From Luscinia megarhynchos (lineage: Eukaryota; Chordata; Aves; Passeriformes; Turdidae), in the NCBI GenBank assembly GCA_034336665.1, contig CM067592.1:50237783-50301782 (forward strand): 64,000 nt of DNA. The letters are read 5' to 3'. Positions within the stretch are counted from its first letter, which is position 1, and every line of letters starts with the position of its first letter. Shown here in pieces: positions 1-12,239 of this stretch. The notes beneath the pieces were generated by a model that saw nothing but the letters and a program-made list of their open reading frames with translations, was not told where the DNA came from and did not search any database. The position numbers were made by a program, and so were the translations under genes.

Positions 1-644
1 GATGCTAGTAGCTGAAAACCTTTTTTGTGGGCTGTGGGGATTGTGACTTCACTAAAGTTCCTTTAAACTGTGGAAAATACATGGGGGGTTGAAATATTTG
101 AGAAAAGGATCCTTTGCCCCGAGGGAATGGGGGTCTCTGTTCTGGAACTGGAATATGAACAGAGACATTTAATAGAGAAGCAGATGAAGAGAATTCTGGT
201 TTTTTTTAGTAGCCTGCCTTTAGAGGTGGTACCCTATGTGTGCATCGTAACCCATAACACGGCTCTGGAAGGACTGTGTAATGGGAGGAAAATTCATAGT
301 TCTGTGGGTCTCGGATAAACGCAGACTGTGAAGGTGAAGACACCCCCTAAGCCATAACCAGAAAAGGGACTTTTCTCTCTGAAGTAAACTGAACTGATTA
401 TTTGAGTGTATAACTGACTGAAGTGTTCTCTCTGTATGTATGTTGGTAAGAAATGTAGAATGAAGGGGAGGAGGGAACAATCTAGGAATTTTATTCTGAA
501 TGCTATATCTTCTTTTTGTATTATTAATAAATTTCTTCCTGTACCTTTTTAAGTTTATGAGCCTGCCTTGTCTCTACTCCTGGGTCCTGTCTCAAAACGA
601 AATTAAATATATTAAGGTTGGCAAACCCAAGTCACACCGTGACA
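1..644 (+). mobile_element. ERV long terminal repeat, copy A (5' part outside window)
   Basis: This segment matches the reverse complement of 29,558-30,545 at roughly nine bases in ten by eye, once the nested insertion there is skipped. Both copies stop matching exactly after the terminal CACCGTGACA at 635-644, so that is the 3' LTR end (...CA). An AATAAA at 526-531 lies 113 bases before that end, as expected for an R-U5 region. The following bases (GCAGCACAGGAG) do not resemble a tRNA primer-binding site, so this is a solo LTR or the 3' LTR of a provirus whose body would lie left of the window. No gag, pol or env reading frame is visible here. Short open frames inside it are chance. Confidence 0.85.
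526..531 (+). promoter_or_regulatory. LTR polyadenylation signal AATAAA (copy A)
   Basis: Canonical hexamer in the T-rich 3' part of the LTR, followed by T-rich and TG-rich sequence up to the LTR end at 644. In copy B the hexamer sits next to the nested LTR insertion point. Confidence 0.6.
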
Positions 645-1689
645 GCAGCACAGGAGCATCCCAAGACAGAGTTATGAAATGAAAATAATGAAAACTGTTG
701 TAGGTACATCACCCTGCCTGGATTGTTTGTTTTTAGTAGCGATTTTCAGTTATGTAGGTGTATTTGTTTGCATTTAGACACAGTACCCCTGAAAGGACAG
801 CAAAGGAATTGCATGGAACTTCTTCCTCGCTATTGAAACACCAGAAAGAAGCTCAATGATTAGCAACCTCTCTAAAAATGGCTAAGAGCCTCAGAACTGG
901 CATTTTTCCTCCACTCTTTCTTCTCCTCTTTATTAACGCTTTTCTCCTTTTAACCCCTTTGCCATTTGTTCTGCGGGTTCAGGTACCCTGAACATCTCAG
1001 ATATTTGCTCAAATAGGGCAATATGGGAGAAGTGTGGACCTTGTGAAGTTAATGTCAGGGCCCTGAGGGCATTGCATTCCAGCCTTCTCCCCAGTTCCTT
1101 TCTGATGTCCAGCTCTGGCACGGTGCAGCCATTAGTCTAGGGTTGTGGTGTTGGGGTGCCAGGGCTTCCCCATCACTTGGGACCCGTGCATCAGCTCAGC
1201 CCCACTGGTTTATCCTTGTGCCCTGGCTCCCAGCTCCTCAGCCAGGCAACCACCTCTTGCCACTTGCCAGTATTTGGTGGAGGTGCAAACTGGCTCAACT
1301 GCCTTAGCTTTGTTCTGCATGCCTTCAGTCTGGTTGTGGGCTGCTCTGCCTCCAGGTCCTGAAACATTACTTTGCCAGTACCACTTAACAGTGGTCTAAC
1401 AGGAGAATCTAGAAAATTGTCACAAGAACAGCTTTGTGACAGTCCTGGCATACTTTCAGGTTGACTAGAAAGGATAGGGAAGTAAATGTCTCTGCACAGT
1501 TTCTCTTCCCCGTTTTCCCATGTTCTTTCTTACTTCAAACTTGTCCACGTTATGGCTCATTCACTTCTGAATGTACTTCTGCTCTGTCTGCTTTTTTTTT
1601 TAATATGGATGTATCAGACGTACAGCTTAACTGCTCTGCAGCTGTTAAATTCTCATTGTGCCTAAAAGGAAGGAGAGGGACTTTTTACA
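645..1689. other. Unique intergenic or intronic sequence
   Basis: No repeat family is recognised. The only item of note is a minus-strand open stretch at 933-1136 with protein-like composition (it contains PELDIRKELGRRLEC and FEQISEMF) but weak splice signals. The complementary ORFs at 1,145-1,451 occupy a locally G+C-richer patch and look like chance. Confidence 0.5.
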
Positions 1690-1962
1690 TGAGCGGACAT
1701 GACAAAGGGCAATGGTTTTAACTGAAAGAGGGCTGTTTATTTGAGATACTAGGAAGAAATTCTTTTCTCTGAGGGTGGTGAGGCACTGTAACAGGTTGCC
1801 CAAAGAAGGTGTGGATTCACTATCCCAGAAAGTGGTTAAGGCCTGGTTGGATGAGGCCCTGCACAGCCTGAATTAGTCAATGACGTCCCTGCCCATGACA
1901 GAGGGATTGCAACAAGGTGATTTTTAAGGTTATTTTCAACACAAGCCATTCTATGAAATTGA
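1690..1962 (+). mobile_element. CR1 LINE, 5'-truncated 3' end
   Basis: The sequence follows the standard CR1 3' region in order: GGCAATGGTTTTAA, then GAGGGTGGTGAGGCACTG, ACAGGTTGCCCAAAG, GGTTGGATGAGG, GTCCCTGCCCATG, and the terminal CATTCTATGAAATTG octamer-type tail. Only the untranslated 3' part remains, so it is a dead, 5'-truncated copy, as is usual for avian CR1. Sense strand is plus. Confidence 0.9.
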
Positions 1963-4474
1963 AGATGCAGAGTGAAGATGAGAATGAGCAAAGTAATAAT
2001 AACCCAACTGGTTATATTTTCTTTTTCATAATAGAATTCAAAGTGATATATTGCAAGATTAAACTTTGCTAATATCTGTAGGCATTTGCTTTGCACAAGC
2101 TGTTTTTTGTTGTCGGGAACTAAAAAAATCTATTTTCCAGCCTTTTTTCTAAAGACAACTTTATTTATATCCAAATTGCATCTCTGATTAATAGAATTTT
2201 TCTAGAAGTATGCTATTTTCATACATCTATACACACTGAAGATATTGTGGAGCTGAAGAAATTACCTTTTTTCAGGAAAAGAGAGACAAATCAGGATAGG
2301 ATACGTAATTTTTCAACCATCTGTCTTCTCAAAACATGCTACCAGTGTCCCTGCCTTGAGTTGAACCCCACAGCACCATACCTGCTAGAGACTGAAAATG
2401 AGAAAGCATGGACAAAATTGTAATGGTATTTGGCTGATGTGTTCTGTCTGATTATGACTCTATACATTGGTATGTGTATAAACAATATTTAGGTTTCCTC
2501 TAAAGACCTGCTGAAGTGGAAACTCCTTTGGCAGCCTTGCAGCTTTTATGGCTGCAGGGAAGTCTTGTGAAAAATGCATCATATAGCACAGAATCAGAAA
2601 ATTTTGTAATAGTAACAGGACCTTTGGACAGCAGTATGACTTTTGAGCTGAGTCTCATAATTTTTTTTGTGAAGCAACTGCTTCTGTGAATTTTCACTAA
2701 ATGCCATTTAAGTGATCATTTGCAGGTACAAAACTATATCAGATATAGTGAAATAGACTTACAGGCTTTCTGATGAAGTCTCTCAGATTTACTGGTGAAT
2801 TGTTTTATTTCTACAGATTTTGTGAACTGTGAAATGGCATTTTTGTTGATACAGAGTTTGTGGGTGGCCTAATACAGGGGAATATAAATGGAAAGCATTC
2901 TAAAGGTGTTTCTGGTATTTCTTTTGAAGTCAAAGACAGAGTTTTCCTAAGACCTGAGTTAGAGTGAAGGCAATTCTAGATAAGCCACTCCTTCTGAATT
3001 AAAACACCTTATGGGAATGTTAGGAATATTTGTTTCATTTTAGCATATTTTTGCATTCCCAAAAATACCCTCTTTTTATAATTTTCCTCTTCTGGACTCT
3101 TGACTCCAGACTCTCCGTCATATTAGTTAGAAAAACTCAGGGGTGTAAAGACAGTTGTTGATGTGACCTAAGAAGGGCTTTGTGCAAGGTGGAAGCACTG
3201 AGGGTGCTGTCACCCTTCTTGGAGCACGGATATAAGAGCCAGTGGTACCCTGAACATCATTAGGAGTCCCAACTCTTGTCTCCAGCTGCAGATGAGTGTC
3301 CAACAACTTTTGCTATTCTCTACTGAGTCTGGAAAGTACACTAGTCAGACAATTATTTCTCCTTCCTCTTTGTCTGCCTGGGCTGGGCTTCTGCCTGGCT
3401 TTGGGGTCCATGAAAAAAAAAAAAAAACAAACAAACCAAACAACATTCAGAGAGGCCTAAATTCTTTGGTTGCATTTTTTCATAGCATTTCATGACTTCT
3501 CTTTCTTGTATTTATTTTAAGAATAGGATACTTGAAAGGCCATTTTCTTGAACTGTGGAATTTCACACTATTTTTGGAAGTATTTTTCTTCTCTTGAAAT
3601 ATCTTGTGTGATGTTTGCACAGCACAAGATAAAAATGTCTCCTCTATCTTCACACTTCCTTCTGCTGGATGAAAACAGACATAATTGCTTGTCTATCTTT
3701 ATATGCAGCTTTTTTTTCAATCTCCTTTTCTTAAGTCTTCTCATGTTTCCTGATTCCACTACAGCCTCTGCATCACTAATCGATCCATCTTTATCAGATT
3801 AAATGATTACATGATTGTCACAATGTACAAATATGATGCTTACTGGAAAATTTTAAGAGGTATTATGTATTTTAAGTTTATAATAACGGCTTTTTGCTAC
3901 GAACTGTACTAATCTTGAATCTGGCTGATTTTTTTGCAAGAAAACAAAAAACAGATCTGAGAGTTTTATATCCAGTACTGTTTTGATCTCCTTGCTTCAG
4001 TCTACAGTTATCATTGGTGCAGTCAAGTATGTGGCTAGTGAATTCTGGAAGATTGGTAATCTGGGATATTGTTGATGTCTTTCAAATACACACTGTGTGC
4101 TTCTGACTGTACTGGTGTGCACAATTCCAGACCTTTTTAGAAGTACTTTGAGTTTTGGCCAAGGTGTTCATGGTCATGGGCTAATGTCTGGTGGATTTGG
4201 CCATTGGTAGTGCTGAAGTCATGAGCAGAGCCAGCCAGAGGCTGCCTGTCAGTTTATTTCCAGAAACTTCTTACCAACAGTTCTGTTTCTCAGCAAGAAG
4301 TTTCCAGGTTTGTGGTTTCCATACATGTGAGCAAAACTGTGATTTTTTTTGCGGGGCCTATGTCTGTCTGAGTGCTTCAGCTGTGCAGTGGTACCAAAAG
4401 CACCTCTTCTTTTCAAAGGGGTATTTGTCTAGTGCTGTTTTATTTTTCCCCCAGGCTCTGCAAGCCTCCCCTGG
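1963..4474. other. Unique A+T-rich sequence
   Basis: No gene or repeat family recognised. It contains an A-rich run at 3,413-3,440 that grades into CAAA/CAAAC units, and several T-runs. The open frames here (up to 84 codons) show no splice context or family motif. Confidence 0.45.
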
Positions 4475-4598
4475 CAGTGTTTGGACTGTGCTCTCAAGCA
4501 ACATGCTGTGACTCTTGGGGTGTCCTGAGCAGGGCCAGAAGTTGGATTTGATGGTCCTGGTGTGTCCCTTCCAGCTGAGGATATTCTGTGATTCTGGG
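4475..4598 (+). mobile_element. CR1 LINE tail fragment
   Basis: GTCCTGAGCAGGGCCAGAAG, GTTGGATTTGATGGTCC, GTCCCTTCCAGCT and ATATTCTGTGATTCTG occur in the order of the CR1 3' terminus. The last element is the octamer-like repeat that ends CR1. The left edge is uncertain by some tens of bases. This is the same tail type that ends the SINE at 8.9 kb. Confidence 0.8.
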
Positions 4599-6084
4599 GC
4601 TCCAAGCCCACACTCACAGCACAGGAAATGAGAGCAGTGATCTGATTTCTTGGCCCAGCCCTGACAGACTGCCTTCAGGAGGAGAGGCTGGGAAACTGGT
4701 TTTTAACTCGGTGTCATCATCCTCAGCCCAGCCCCAACTCAAGGTCCCAGTCAACCAGCACTGAATCAGGAAGAACAGCTGAATCCCAAATTTCCTGCAT
4801 GCAAGCAAGTTCATGTCTTTCCTAAGGCTGTGTGTGGATGATAAAGCTATGGCTTTGCTTCTTCCCCCAAGACTGCAACACTACCTACCTACATTACAGC
4901 TTAAAGGAAATTTCAATTATTTTGAAAATGGTCTTTCTAGTTCTGATCACTCTTAAAAATGTAGCCAAGCAGGAGTATCATCTGTTAAAGCAGAAGTCAG
5001 TCAGCCAGCCTTTGCTGCTCAGCTTTTGCTACCAATCTGTTACGCCTGTCACAACAAGTTGACAGATTGTCACAATAAATGGCACAAGTTTAGGATGTTG
5101 TTTTGTTTAGCCTTCATGTGAAATACTTTGAAACACATTTTAGTAGAGGAGTATAATTAAAGTATAGCAAATGAATTCTGAAAGAGGGGAATAAGTTACA
5201 CAGTAGTTTAAAATTGTTAGAAAAGTAGAAAGAAAGAGAATGGCTCTTCAGGCCTGGTGCTTAGATTTCTGAAAACAGTGGAAATGGTGTTATATCATTA
5301 TTTTGGTATTGCCTCAGTTTCACACTGGGGGAAGCAAAGTGATCTGCAAGTTCACAAAGACCAGAGGGTGCACCAGATCTCAACAGGCCAGCTGTTAACC
5401 TCACATCAGTACTGCAAAGCCTTTTTGCAAAATTGAAAACTTAACTAGTTTCCTGCATTAGTAGTTACAGGCTTTGGATACCCATAAGGACTGTTTTTGA
5501 CACTAAAGTCTTCATGCAATTCCCGCAGTCTTTGTCAGACAGGCTTGCAGAATTGAGCCACAGTGCATCCCTTGTGATCTCTTTTACCACATTCTGTTCA
5601 TACCATCCTCGCAGTGCTATATGGTAGATTTTCAAATGACACAGCCTTAGACAAACAGCAAAGTTTCCCTTCCAAGGCAAGACATTGTTTATAGAAAGAC
5701 ACAGATGTTCAAAGAGCTGCATTGTTTCAAGCAGTGTTCAGAGCTCAGGAGAGCTTCTGTTGCTTCACATTTGCTAAATAGTTAGCTTCCACGAAATCTC
5801 CTGTTTCCTTCTTCCCTATTACATTTCTCACATTTAAGTAGTCTTTCCTCCACCACATATATTATTCCTACCATGAGCACTACCACATATGTAGATAAGA
5901 CAAGACAGAATAGGAATCTAAACACTGAGTTTAGCATTTTTTACCTTAAATGAAATTTAATATTAGAAAACATATTTCCCTTCCATGTTTTGGTTTTAGG
6001 TTTTTTTTTCTCTTCCCCACCCCCACCCCTTCCCCCCAGTCTCTGTTGTTTTAATCTAAGGTTGCTCATTTACAGAACTACAGC
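4599..6084. other. Unique sequence with a possible ancient SINE/LINE relic
   Basis: At 5,290-5,375 the string GCCTCAGTTTC, then AAGTGATCTGCAAGTTCACA, recalls the conserved 3' region of old L2/MIR-like elements, but the match is short. The rest is unrecognised. Confidence 0.3.
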
Positions 6085-6475
6085 ATTTCTGTGACTGGTA
6101 CCTCTGAGATCAACTAACTGATCCATTAAAGCAGAGTCTCTTAGAGCAGGTTGCCCAGGACCATCACCAGTCAGGATTTGCATATCTTCAGGAATGAAGT
6201 CTCCAGAACCTCCCTGAGCAACCTGCTCAACTGTTTGACCACCCTCACAGCAAAAGTGTGGGAGATTTATATTGTTTAAGTGGTATCCATTGTGATCCTA
6301 TTTGTGCTATTTGCTATTTGTGTGCTCACTGGGTAGCCTTGAGAAAAGTCTTCCTCTGTCTTCTTTATTCCCATCTGGTTTATATACACACATGTAATCC
6401 TCCCCTCACACTCACCCTCCCTCACCTTCTTCAGAGCAAACAATTGCAGCTCTCTGAGCTGCTCCTGACAGATAA
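6085..6475 (-). mobile_element. CR1 LINE fragment, antisense
   Basis: On the plus strand it reads as the complement of CR1: GAGCAGGTTGCCCAGGACCA, ATATCTTCAGGAATGAAGTC, GAGCAACCTGCTCAACTG, CACCCTCACAGCAAAA, and further on CTCTCTGAGCTGCTCCTGA. It is diverged, has small gaps and lacks the 5' part. The 90-codon plus-strand frame overlapping it is antisense noise. Confidence 0.85.
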
Positions 6476-8893
6476 GGTAGCTAAGTTATTGCACTTAGAA
6501 GAGAATATATATAATTCTGAAGTTATATTACCCCAAAGCATATTAATTTAATTTTTCTTATTATAAATGGTGTGAAGGGACACCAGAATAAGCCAAAGTC
6601 AAGTGGAAGAATGATGGAGTAACCTATACAAATGTCAATTCAGATTATTTTGGATTAAGGCTCCTTCCTCTGTTTAAATAAAACTGGTGCCATTTCTGAA
6701 ATTTGAATTGGTCTCAGCTTTCTTACAAAATGGTTTTCTGTATTTTGCTTCCCATCTATTTTTGTCTTCTACAAACCAGTGTTTGACATTTGTATGATTT
6801 TAATCTTGGCTTCATTGAGTCACTCTCTGAGACCTAGCAACGGGGTCTTCAGTGCTCCTTGCATAACTTTGATAACTGAAAGGAAAATGCCATCTCTGAG
6901 ATTCAGTTTTGTTTCACTTTACAAAGATGAAAATTAACAATCTTTTAAGAAGACAAAATCAAGCATTTTTCTCATTTTCCCTATGCATTGTTATGAAAAC
7001 AGACTCCAGGACACACACACGCTCCAGTCTGCAGCTGCTGTCTAAATTTGTTCCATTTTTTTTTGTTTATTCTGGTGATTTCTGACCTTCGATTTTTGAC
7101 TATAAAGATACAAGCAATCCCTCTTAGGTTAACATTGCCTCTTCATAGCTGTACCTCAAATGTTTTGTATGCAAAGGCAAATTAAATATCTACAAGTGCA
7201 GACACTCACTCCTAAGGACTGTCCATTCTGATTGTAAGAGGGTAGAGCTGATCTCAAGAAAAGCTTCTCTTTTATCTTCTCTGAACTGGCCCGTGTGTCA
7301 TAGTGTTTTTGGCTAGGCAGACTGTCAGCTTTTTATGAATTGAGTGCAAAAGCTCCTTAAGCAGCAAAGTCTGCAGTTCTGCCTCTCAGCAAGGAGAAAT
7401 ATTGTCTCCTCAAAGAGAATCTACTTGTTTGGTTTGTGGGGAGTGGGAGGCAGTTGTGGTGCTTGGCACACTTCAGCACTGATCCCCCAGAGCTTCAAGA
7501 AATTTATTTCAAAGCACATACCATGTCATCAGATGGCCAGTGGAAAAAGAAAGAAGCCCAGAAGCAACATAACTGTTCTCTTGCTGGTGTAGTGAGACAG
7601 AGAAAAGGACAGAAAGGAAAATTTGGCAGTTTGAACAATCAAAGATTATAAAGGTAGAACAAAAAAAATGCCATTTTCAGTTAAATTCTGCATTGCTCCT
7701 GAAAGATTAGACCACAGCTGATGACACAAAGAAGAAGCTTAACTGTTTATGAAATCTTTCATTTCTGCTGCTGGGTGCTTCAATTTTTACTTCATAACCC
7801 ATATTAGATTGAGAGGTAGGGGATCTCTCTGTTTATTTTAAAGGGAGATATCATGTGCCAAATGCATATTAAATGAGCAGTGGAGCAGAGCAAGACTTCT
7901 AGAGGGTGTTAACAAGTCTAGTTACTTCCTTTCATAACTGGTTGTGTAAACTTATTGAAAGTGAATTATTAGCATATTTATTGAAAAACAGGCATTTTTG
8001 AAATGTGTCAGACTGCATATTAAAAAATCTAGAGACATCGAAAATGTTTACTAGAGTCTCAAAATTTTAGGAAGAGTTATCAAAGCTTTTCAGTGAAATC
8101 TCTCTTCTGTTCAAGGATGGCAAGGAGAATTCCTTAATCAGAATAATCAGTGGCTTAGCAGACTCAAATGTATAACTCTAGCTGCACAAGGGTCTGTAAG
8201 ACAACCAGGGTCCTAATCACTTCGTAACAACTCTGACTGACAGTCATTTATTAGTATTGGTTTCCTCCTAAATTCCCCTTGAAAGTCGTACTTGACTTTG
8301 GAAAAATCGCTGTATTTTTTCTGCACAATGCAAAGAATTTTGACAAACTTCCCTAAAGTATGAGGACTAGTGAGGTGCTACAATTTTTAAGGTTTCTAAT
8401 GTTAGCAGTAGAAGTGTATGTTAGTAATTGTGGTTTTATTTTTTATAAAATATACTATCTTTTTTTTTTCTCTGTACTATCATTTTGAACATATTTTGCT
8501 ATTAAGCAATGACAGAGGACCATTACTTGCAAGAGTTTTATGCTCCTTTACTTTTCCTTACTTGACAATTAACACGAATGTTATCTTTTATTCGCTTGGA
8601 TGGACAAGAGCTTTTATTTGTCCAACAGAAAATTTCTGAAACACTGTGCAATGAATGTACACAATGTGTCTTTCTCTCCCACCCCCAGATGATGAGAGTG
8701 CTAATTCTGTGCATGTAGACCTTAGGAAATATCACTAGTTTTGGTGTGGAAAGGAACTAATGAAGTAGTTCCTAGTGAAACTGGCATCTTCCCTCCATGT
8801 TCTTTTACTAGCTGAAGTGCTCTCCTGCAAGACTTTGTTTTGGTAGCTGCTGTCTCCAATAGGATATTCAGGTGGCTGCTCTGGGTAAGTCAG
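6476..8893. other. Unique A+T-rich sequence
   Basis: I see no repeat family, gene or RNA in this interval. Open frames are short and lack splice context. Confidence 0.45.
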
Positions 8894-9026
8894 GCTTGGT
8901 TGATTAACTTAGTTGGTTAAGCATGTTGCTAATAATGCCAAGGTTGTAGATTTGATCCCTGAATTGGCCATTCACCTAGAGATCCTTGTGGTTCTTTCCA
9001 CTCAGTATGTTCTGTGATTCTGTCAC
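8894..9026 (+). mobile_element. tRNA-Ile-derived SINE with CR1-like tail (TguSINE1 type)
   Basis: The head aligns along its whole length to tRNA-Ile (AAT). TTAGTTGGTTAA covers the A-box and D-arm, GTTGCTAATAATGCCAAGG the anticodon arm with the AAT anticodon, and GATTTGATCCC the B-box. The tail carries GATCCTTGTGGTTCTTTCCA and ends in GTTCTGTGATTCTG, the CR1 terminus. A tRNA-Ile head on a CR1 tail is the architecture known for TguSINE1 in passerines, whose mobilisation is attributed to CR1 machinery. The copy is diverged: CpG sites of the tRNA promoter have become TG or CA, and the acceptor stem no longer pairs well. It is therefore a relic and not a functional tRNA gene. Confidence 0.85.
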
Positions 9027-10693
9027 TCACAAGACATGATGGTGGTGTGCAGGCTATGCTTATATTCCTCAACTCTCACTTATGTTTGTCTATGGGTGAA
9101 GCTTTTTTCCCTGCTCACTCCTCTTCAGCTAAGTCAAGCAGTGCAGGTTTCTGAAATGTGGTGGATGGGAACAACTGATTGGAGAGGCCAAACTGAAACT
9201 GTGGCTATTGAATAGCAGTTTAAAAACAGCCTTAGCAGGTCAGACACAAGTGCATGTCTCCAGGAAGATCACTGGAAGGAGAAATAGATGACTATCCTTC
9301 TCACTGACCACTGTGGGCTAACCCACAAAGTACATACCCCATGATCCCAGGCAGAAATCTTTGTCCTACTTCTCACCCATCCTCTCTCCTTTGACTTGCT
9401 CTCTTACACAGCAGAGGTGTGTCCAGGGACACACAGAAGCAATTTCAGTCCACACTGATGCAGATGGATTGATAGACAGAGCTGCCTGGACACCCCTGCC
9501 CTGGTATCTCCCACCCAGTCTCTTAGTGTCACTAATGGACCTGCTCAGGCTGAGAATACACTGAGGTACAGAGGAGAGAGAGAAACCTCAGAATCAGATA
9601 CCTGTGTGCTGCAGGCACTTCCCAACAGCAGCACCACATTTGCATTGTCCCAGATTTGGCATGCAGACACCATTTTCTCAGCCAGAAGGCTGTATTTAAT
9701 GGAAAATAAAACATCTCCAGGGCCATTGTTACCAATTGCAGCTCCTGGCAGGTTATTTTAATTTCTTGAATTTGTTTAGCAATTAACCAGGTAATTTTAT
9801 ATTCTAGCTTATTCTGTTTTAAAAATGTCTGCTCTTATTTTTCTTTCTTTACTAAATGTGTGAACAAACTGCTGTGATACCAATATCTACATAAAAAACA
9901 GTAATACGATATAGATGTCCATCAATTTTTTTTCCATCCACATAAAAAAGGTTAAAAACTAAGTTTTTCAAAGTTTAGGCAGTTGACAGAAAGCAGTTTA
10001 TTATGAAAAAGTTTCAGTGGAAGGACCTTACACCTCTTTTTTTTTTGCTAACCAAGTACTATTTTTGTTTTCCAAATGTATTGTCATTACAAAGGAAAAT
10101 AAATTATAATTCTCAAGTATCAGCCTTGGGTATTATTTGGTACCTTAGATTCATGTGATACTGTTTTAATGCATACATACACATGCTTTCACACCTCTGT
10201 ATATGTGTCAGGTATGGGGAACATTTTGCTATGTTTGTTTCAGTGAAAGGAAGGCAAGTTGTCAGCAGAAAAAAACACAGCCTTTCAGCTAACAATGAAT
10301 TTGTGGCCTCCACGGGTTTCAGCTGAGGAGCTGGCCAAGTTTGTTCATAGTCTCTGGATCAATCTGCCTGCTCTGTGCAAGCAAGGATAAAACTATGTAG
10401 TCCTTAGAAGCTAGAGGTACATGATAGGCTTGCAAAACCCTGTGATCAGGTGGATGTGGACTTCATCTTAGTGTACTATGATTTGCAGCATCAGTCCTCT
10501 GAGAGTGGCTTGGGGAAAAATAACCTCTGCTACATGATTGGATGGCAAAACCTTCTTGTAGTTATAATCAAGTAGCAATTATTTTGTTGGAGGGTAAACA
10601 AGATAAACAGTCTGTGAATTAACAACTGCAACGTCATTTTTTATTTCACCACTAGAGATATACAGCATGGCCTATAATACAACTGCCACTCAC
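9027..10693. other. Unique sequence, nothing recognised
   Basis: No repeat family or gene seen. The interval is slightly G+C-richer around 9.3-9.7 kb. Confidence 0.4.
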
Positions 10694-11250
10694 TTTTAAA
10701 GCAGTTCTAGTTGAGGCTGAACCAGAAGAGTTTGTTCTGGGTTCACCACAGCTAATTGCCACTTTTATCTCTAAAGAGCTCAGACCTTTGTGCCCTGACA
10801 GAAGCTCCTGTCCTGCTGCTTTCCAGCTTGTCTCCACCTGTCTCAAACCTTGGGGCCAATACTTCTATGGACTCCGTGAACTTCTGTGCAATTTCTTTTG
10901 TGAAAAATTCAGCTTCCACCAAGTTCAGCTTTTTCAAACTATACCCCTCTAAGAAGCATTTCTGTGGCCATCTGGCAGCCAGTGCCAATGAACAATTGTG
11001 CCATTTCCCTCACCTGCAGTGCTTGTGACCTCAATCTCAGTGAGGACCACAGAATTTCCTGCAAATCTGTGCACAAGGACTGAGCCTCGCTGACAGCAGG
11101 TTCAAGCACCAGTCTTGACAAATGCTTAAAGCTGACCTCTTCACTTGGCTACTTGGGCCTGTAGCAGCTGTTGATCTATCATATATTTCAGCCCACTGAA
11201 AACCTCTTGGTGCATTTTAATGCTTCACATTTATTGAGGATCAGTTTGAA
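10694..11250 (-). pseudogene. Decayed coding-like segment with spectrin-repeat-like signature
   Basis: Three consecutive minus-strand open stretches in different frames have strongly protein-like composition. Part A (about 11,130-11,014) contains LEPAVSEAQSLCTDLQEIL and ends at CTGCAG/GTGAGG, a good splice donor. Part B (10,961 down to about 10,835) contains LKKLNLVEAEFFTKEIAQKF. Part C (about 10,846-10,694) contains VETSWKAAGQELLSGHKG and ends at AAAA/GTGAGT, another good donor. W-x-A-A-G-x-E-L-L-x-x-G-H is close to the consensus of a spectrin-repeat helix. A and B are separated by a 52-bp GT...AG gap in phase 0, too short for a normal vertebrate intron. B and C need a frameshift. Further up, 11,203-11,142 reads GLKYMIDQQLLQAQ in yet another frame. 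I infer a degraded exon cluster or pseudogene of a spectrin-repeat protein. The parent gene is not recognised, and chance composition cannot be excluded. Confidence 0.35.
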
Positions 11251-12239
11251 TCGTTTTGCTTTGACTGCACAGACAAATACTTTGGTATAAGTCATCTAGC
11301 ATTGTATGCATTTTAATAATACTGCTATGTAAGTGTGAAAGCCTTTATCTGCTGCCAGTAGATCTCTCCTTCTGCTTCTTTTGCTTTTTTTTGCTTTGAA
11401 TTTACTCTAGTTTTCACCTTCTGCTTTATATTCTTTACCAGCAACTGCCCTTTTCTCACAGGTAATGCACATTCATGATAACCCCTCCCATCATCTGCAG
11501 CTTTCCCTATTTTTTATTCAGATGGATTTTTTAACTACTTTGGCCTATGAGATTGTAGCATTGATAGAAGGGGATGGGAGCTGGAGCTGATGCTGTAAGC
11601 CTGCTGTAACTTTCTACTGCCAAGGAGGTTAAACTAGGTGAACTAACTGTCCCTCCTTGCCTGAATGTTTGTCAAGAAAGCATGGGGTGGGAGAGGCATT
11701 CAGAAACAAGATACTGTATATCATCTGGCATGTTTCCACTAATTTCTCTGGAGCAAAAAAAATTACCCAAGATGATTATGGGTCCTAGATACTGCATTAT
11801 GTGAAGTGCATTTTTGAGTAGGTGTTTGATGCCAGCATAGTGAAACATCTTTTTAAGGAATGATTATCCCTAAGACAAGTCTGAGGCAAATTGAAGAGAA
11901 AAGTGGGATTTTTCAGTGTAACAGAAGTAACAACGCCTTGTTTTTTCATGCAGTAATTTAAGTTGTATGCTCAATTAATATTCAGTAATTCATATTCTGA
12001 TTGCTGCATTTAATAATTTTCGAAAAATCCTAATATATTTTGTTCATTAGAGAAGCATTTAACAAGCAAGTATCTAATCATCATCACTAGAATTTCTACT
12101 TTACCTGCTTGTAATACTTAATAGGCCAATCCTTTTTAAGATTAAAAATTTAAAACTGCACAAAACAAGCTGTTTGGGTATGTGCTGGGAATCAGTTCAG
12201 ATTTAGTCTAGATACACTTCTTATTGTCTTAGATCAAGA
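11251..12239. other. Unique A+T-rich sequence
   Basis: No gene or repeat family recognised. Confidence 0.4.

Noticed and set aside
8894..8970. Functional tRNA-Ile gene
   Set aside because: The acceptor and T stems are mismatched, promoter boxes are mutated and a CR1-type tail follows, so it is a SINE.
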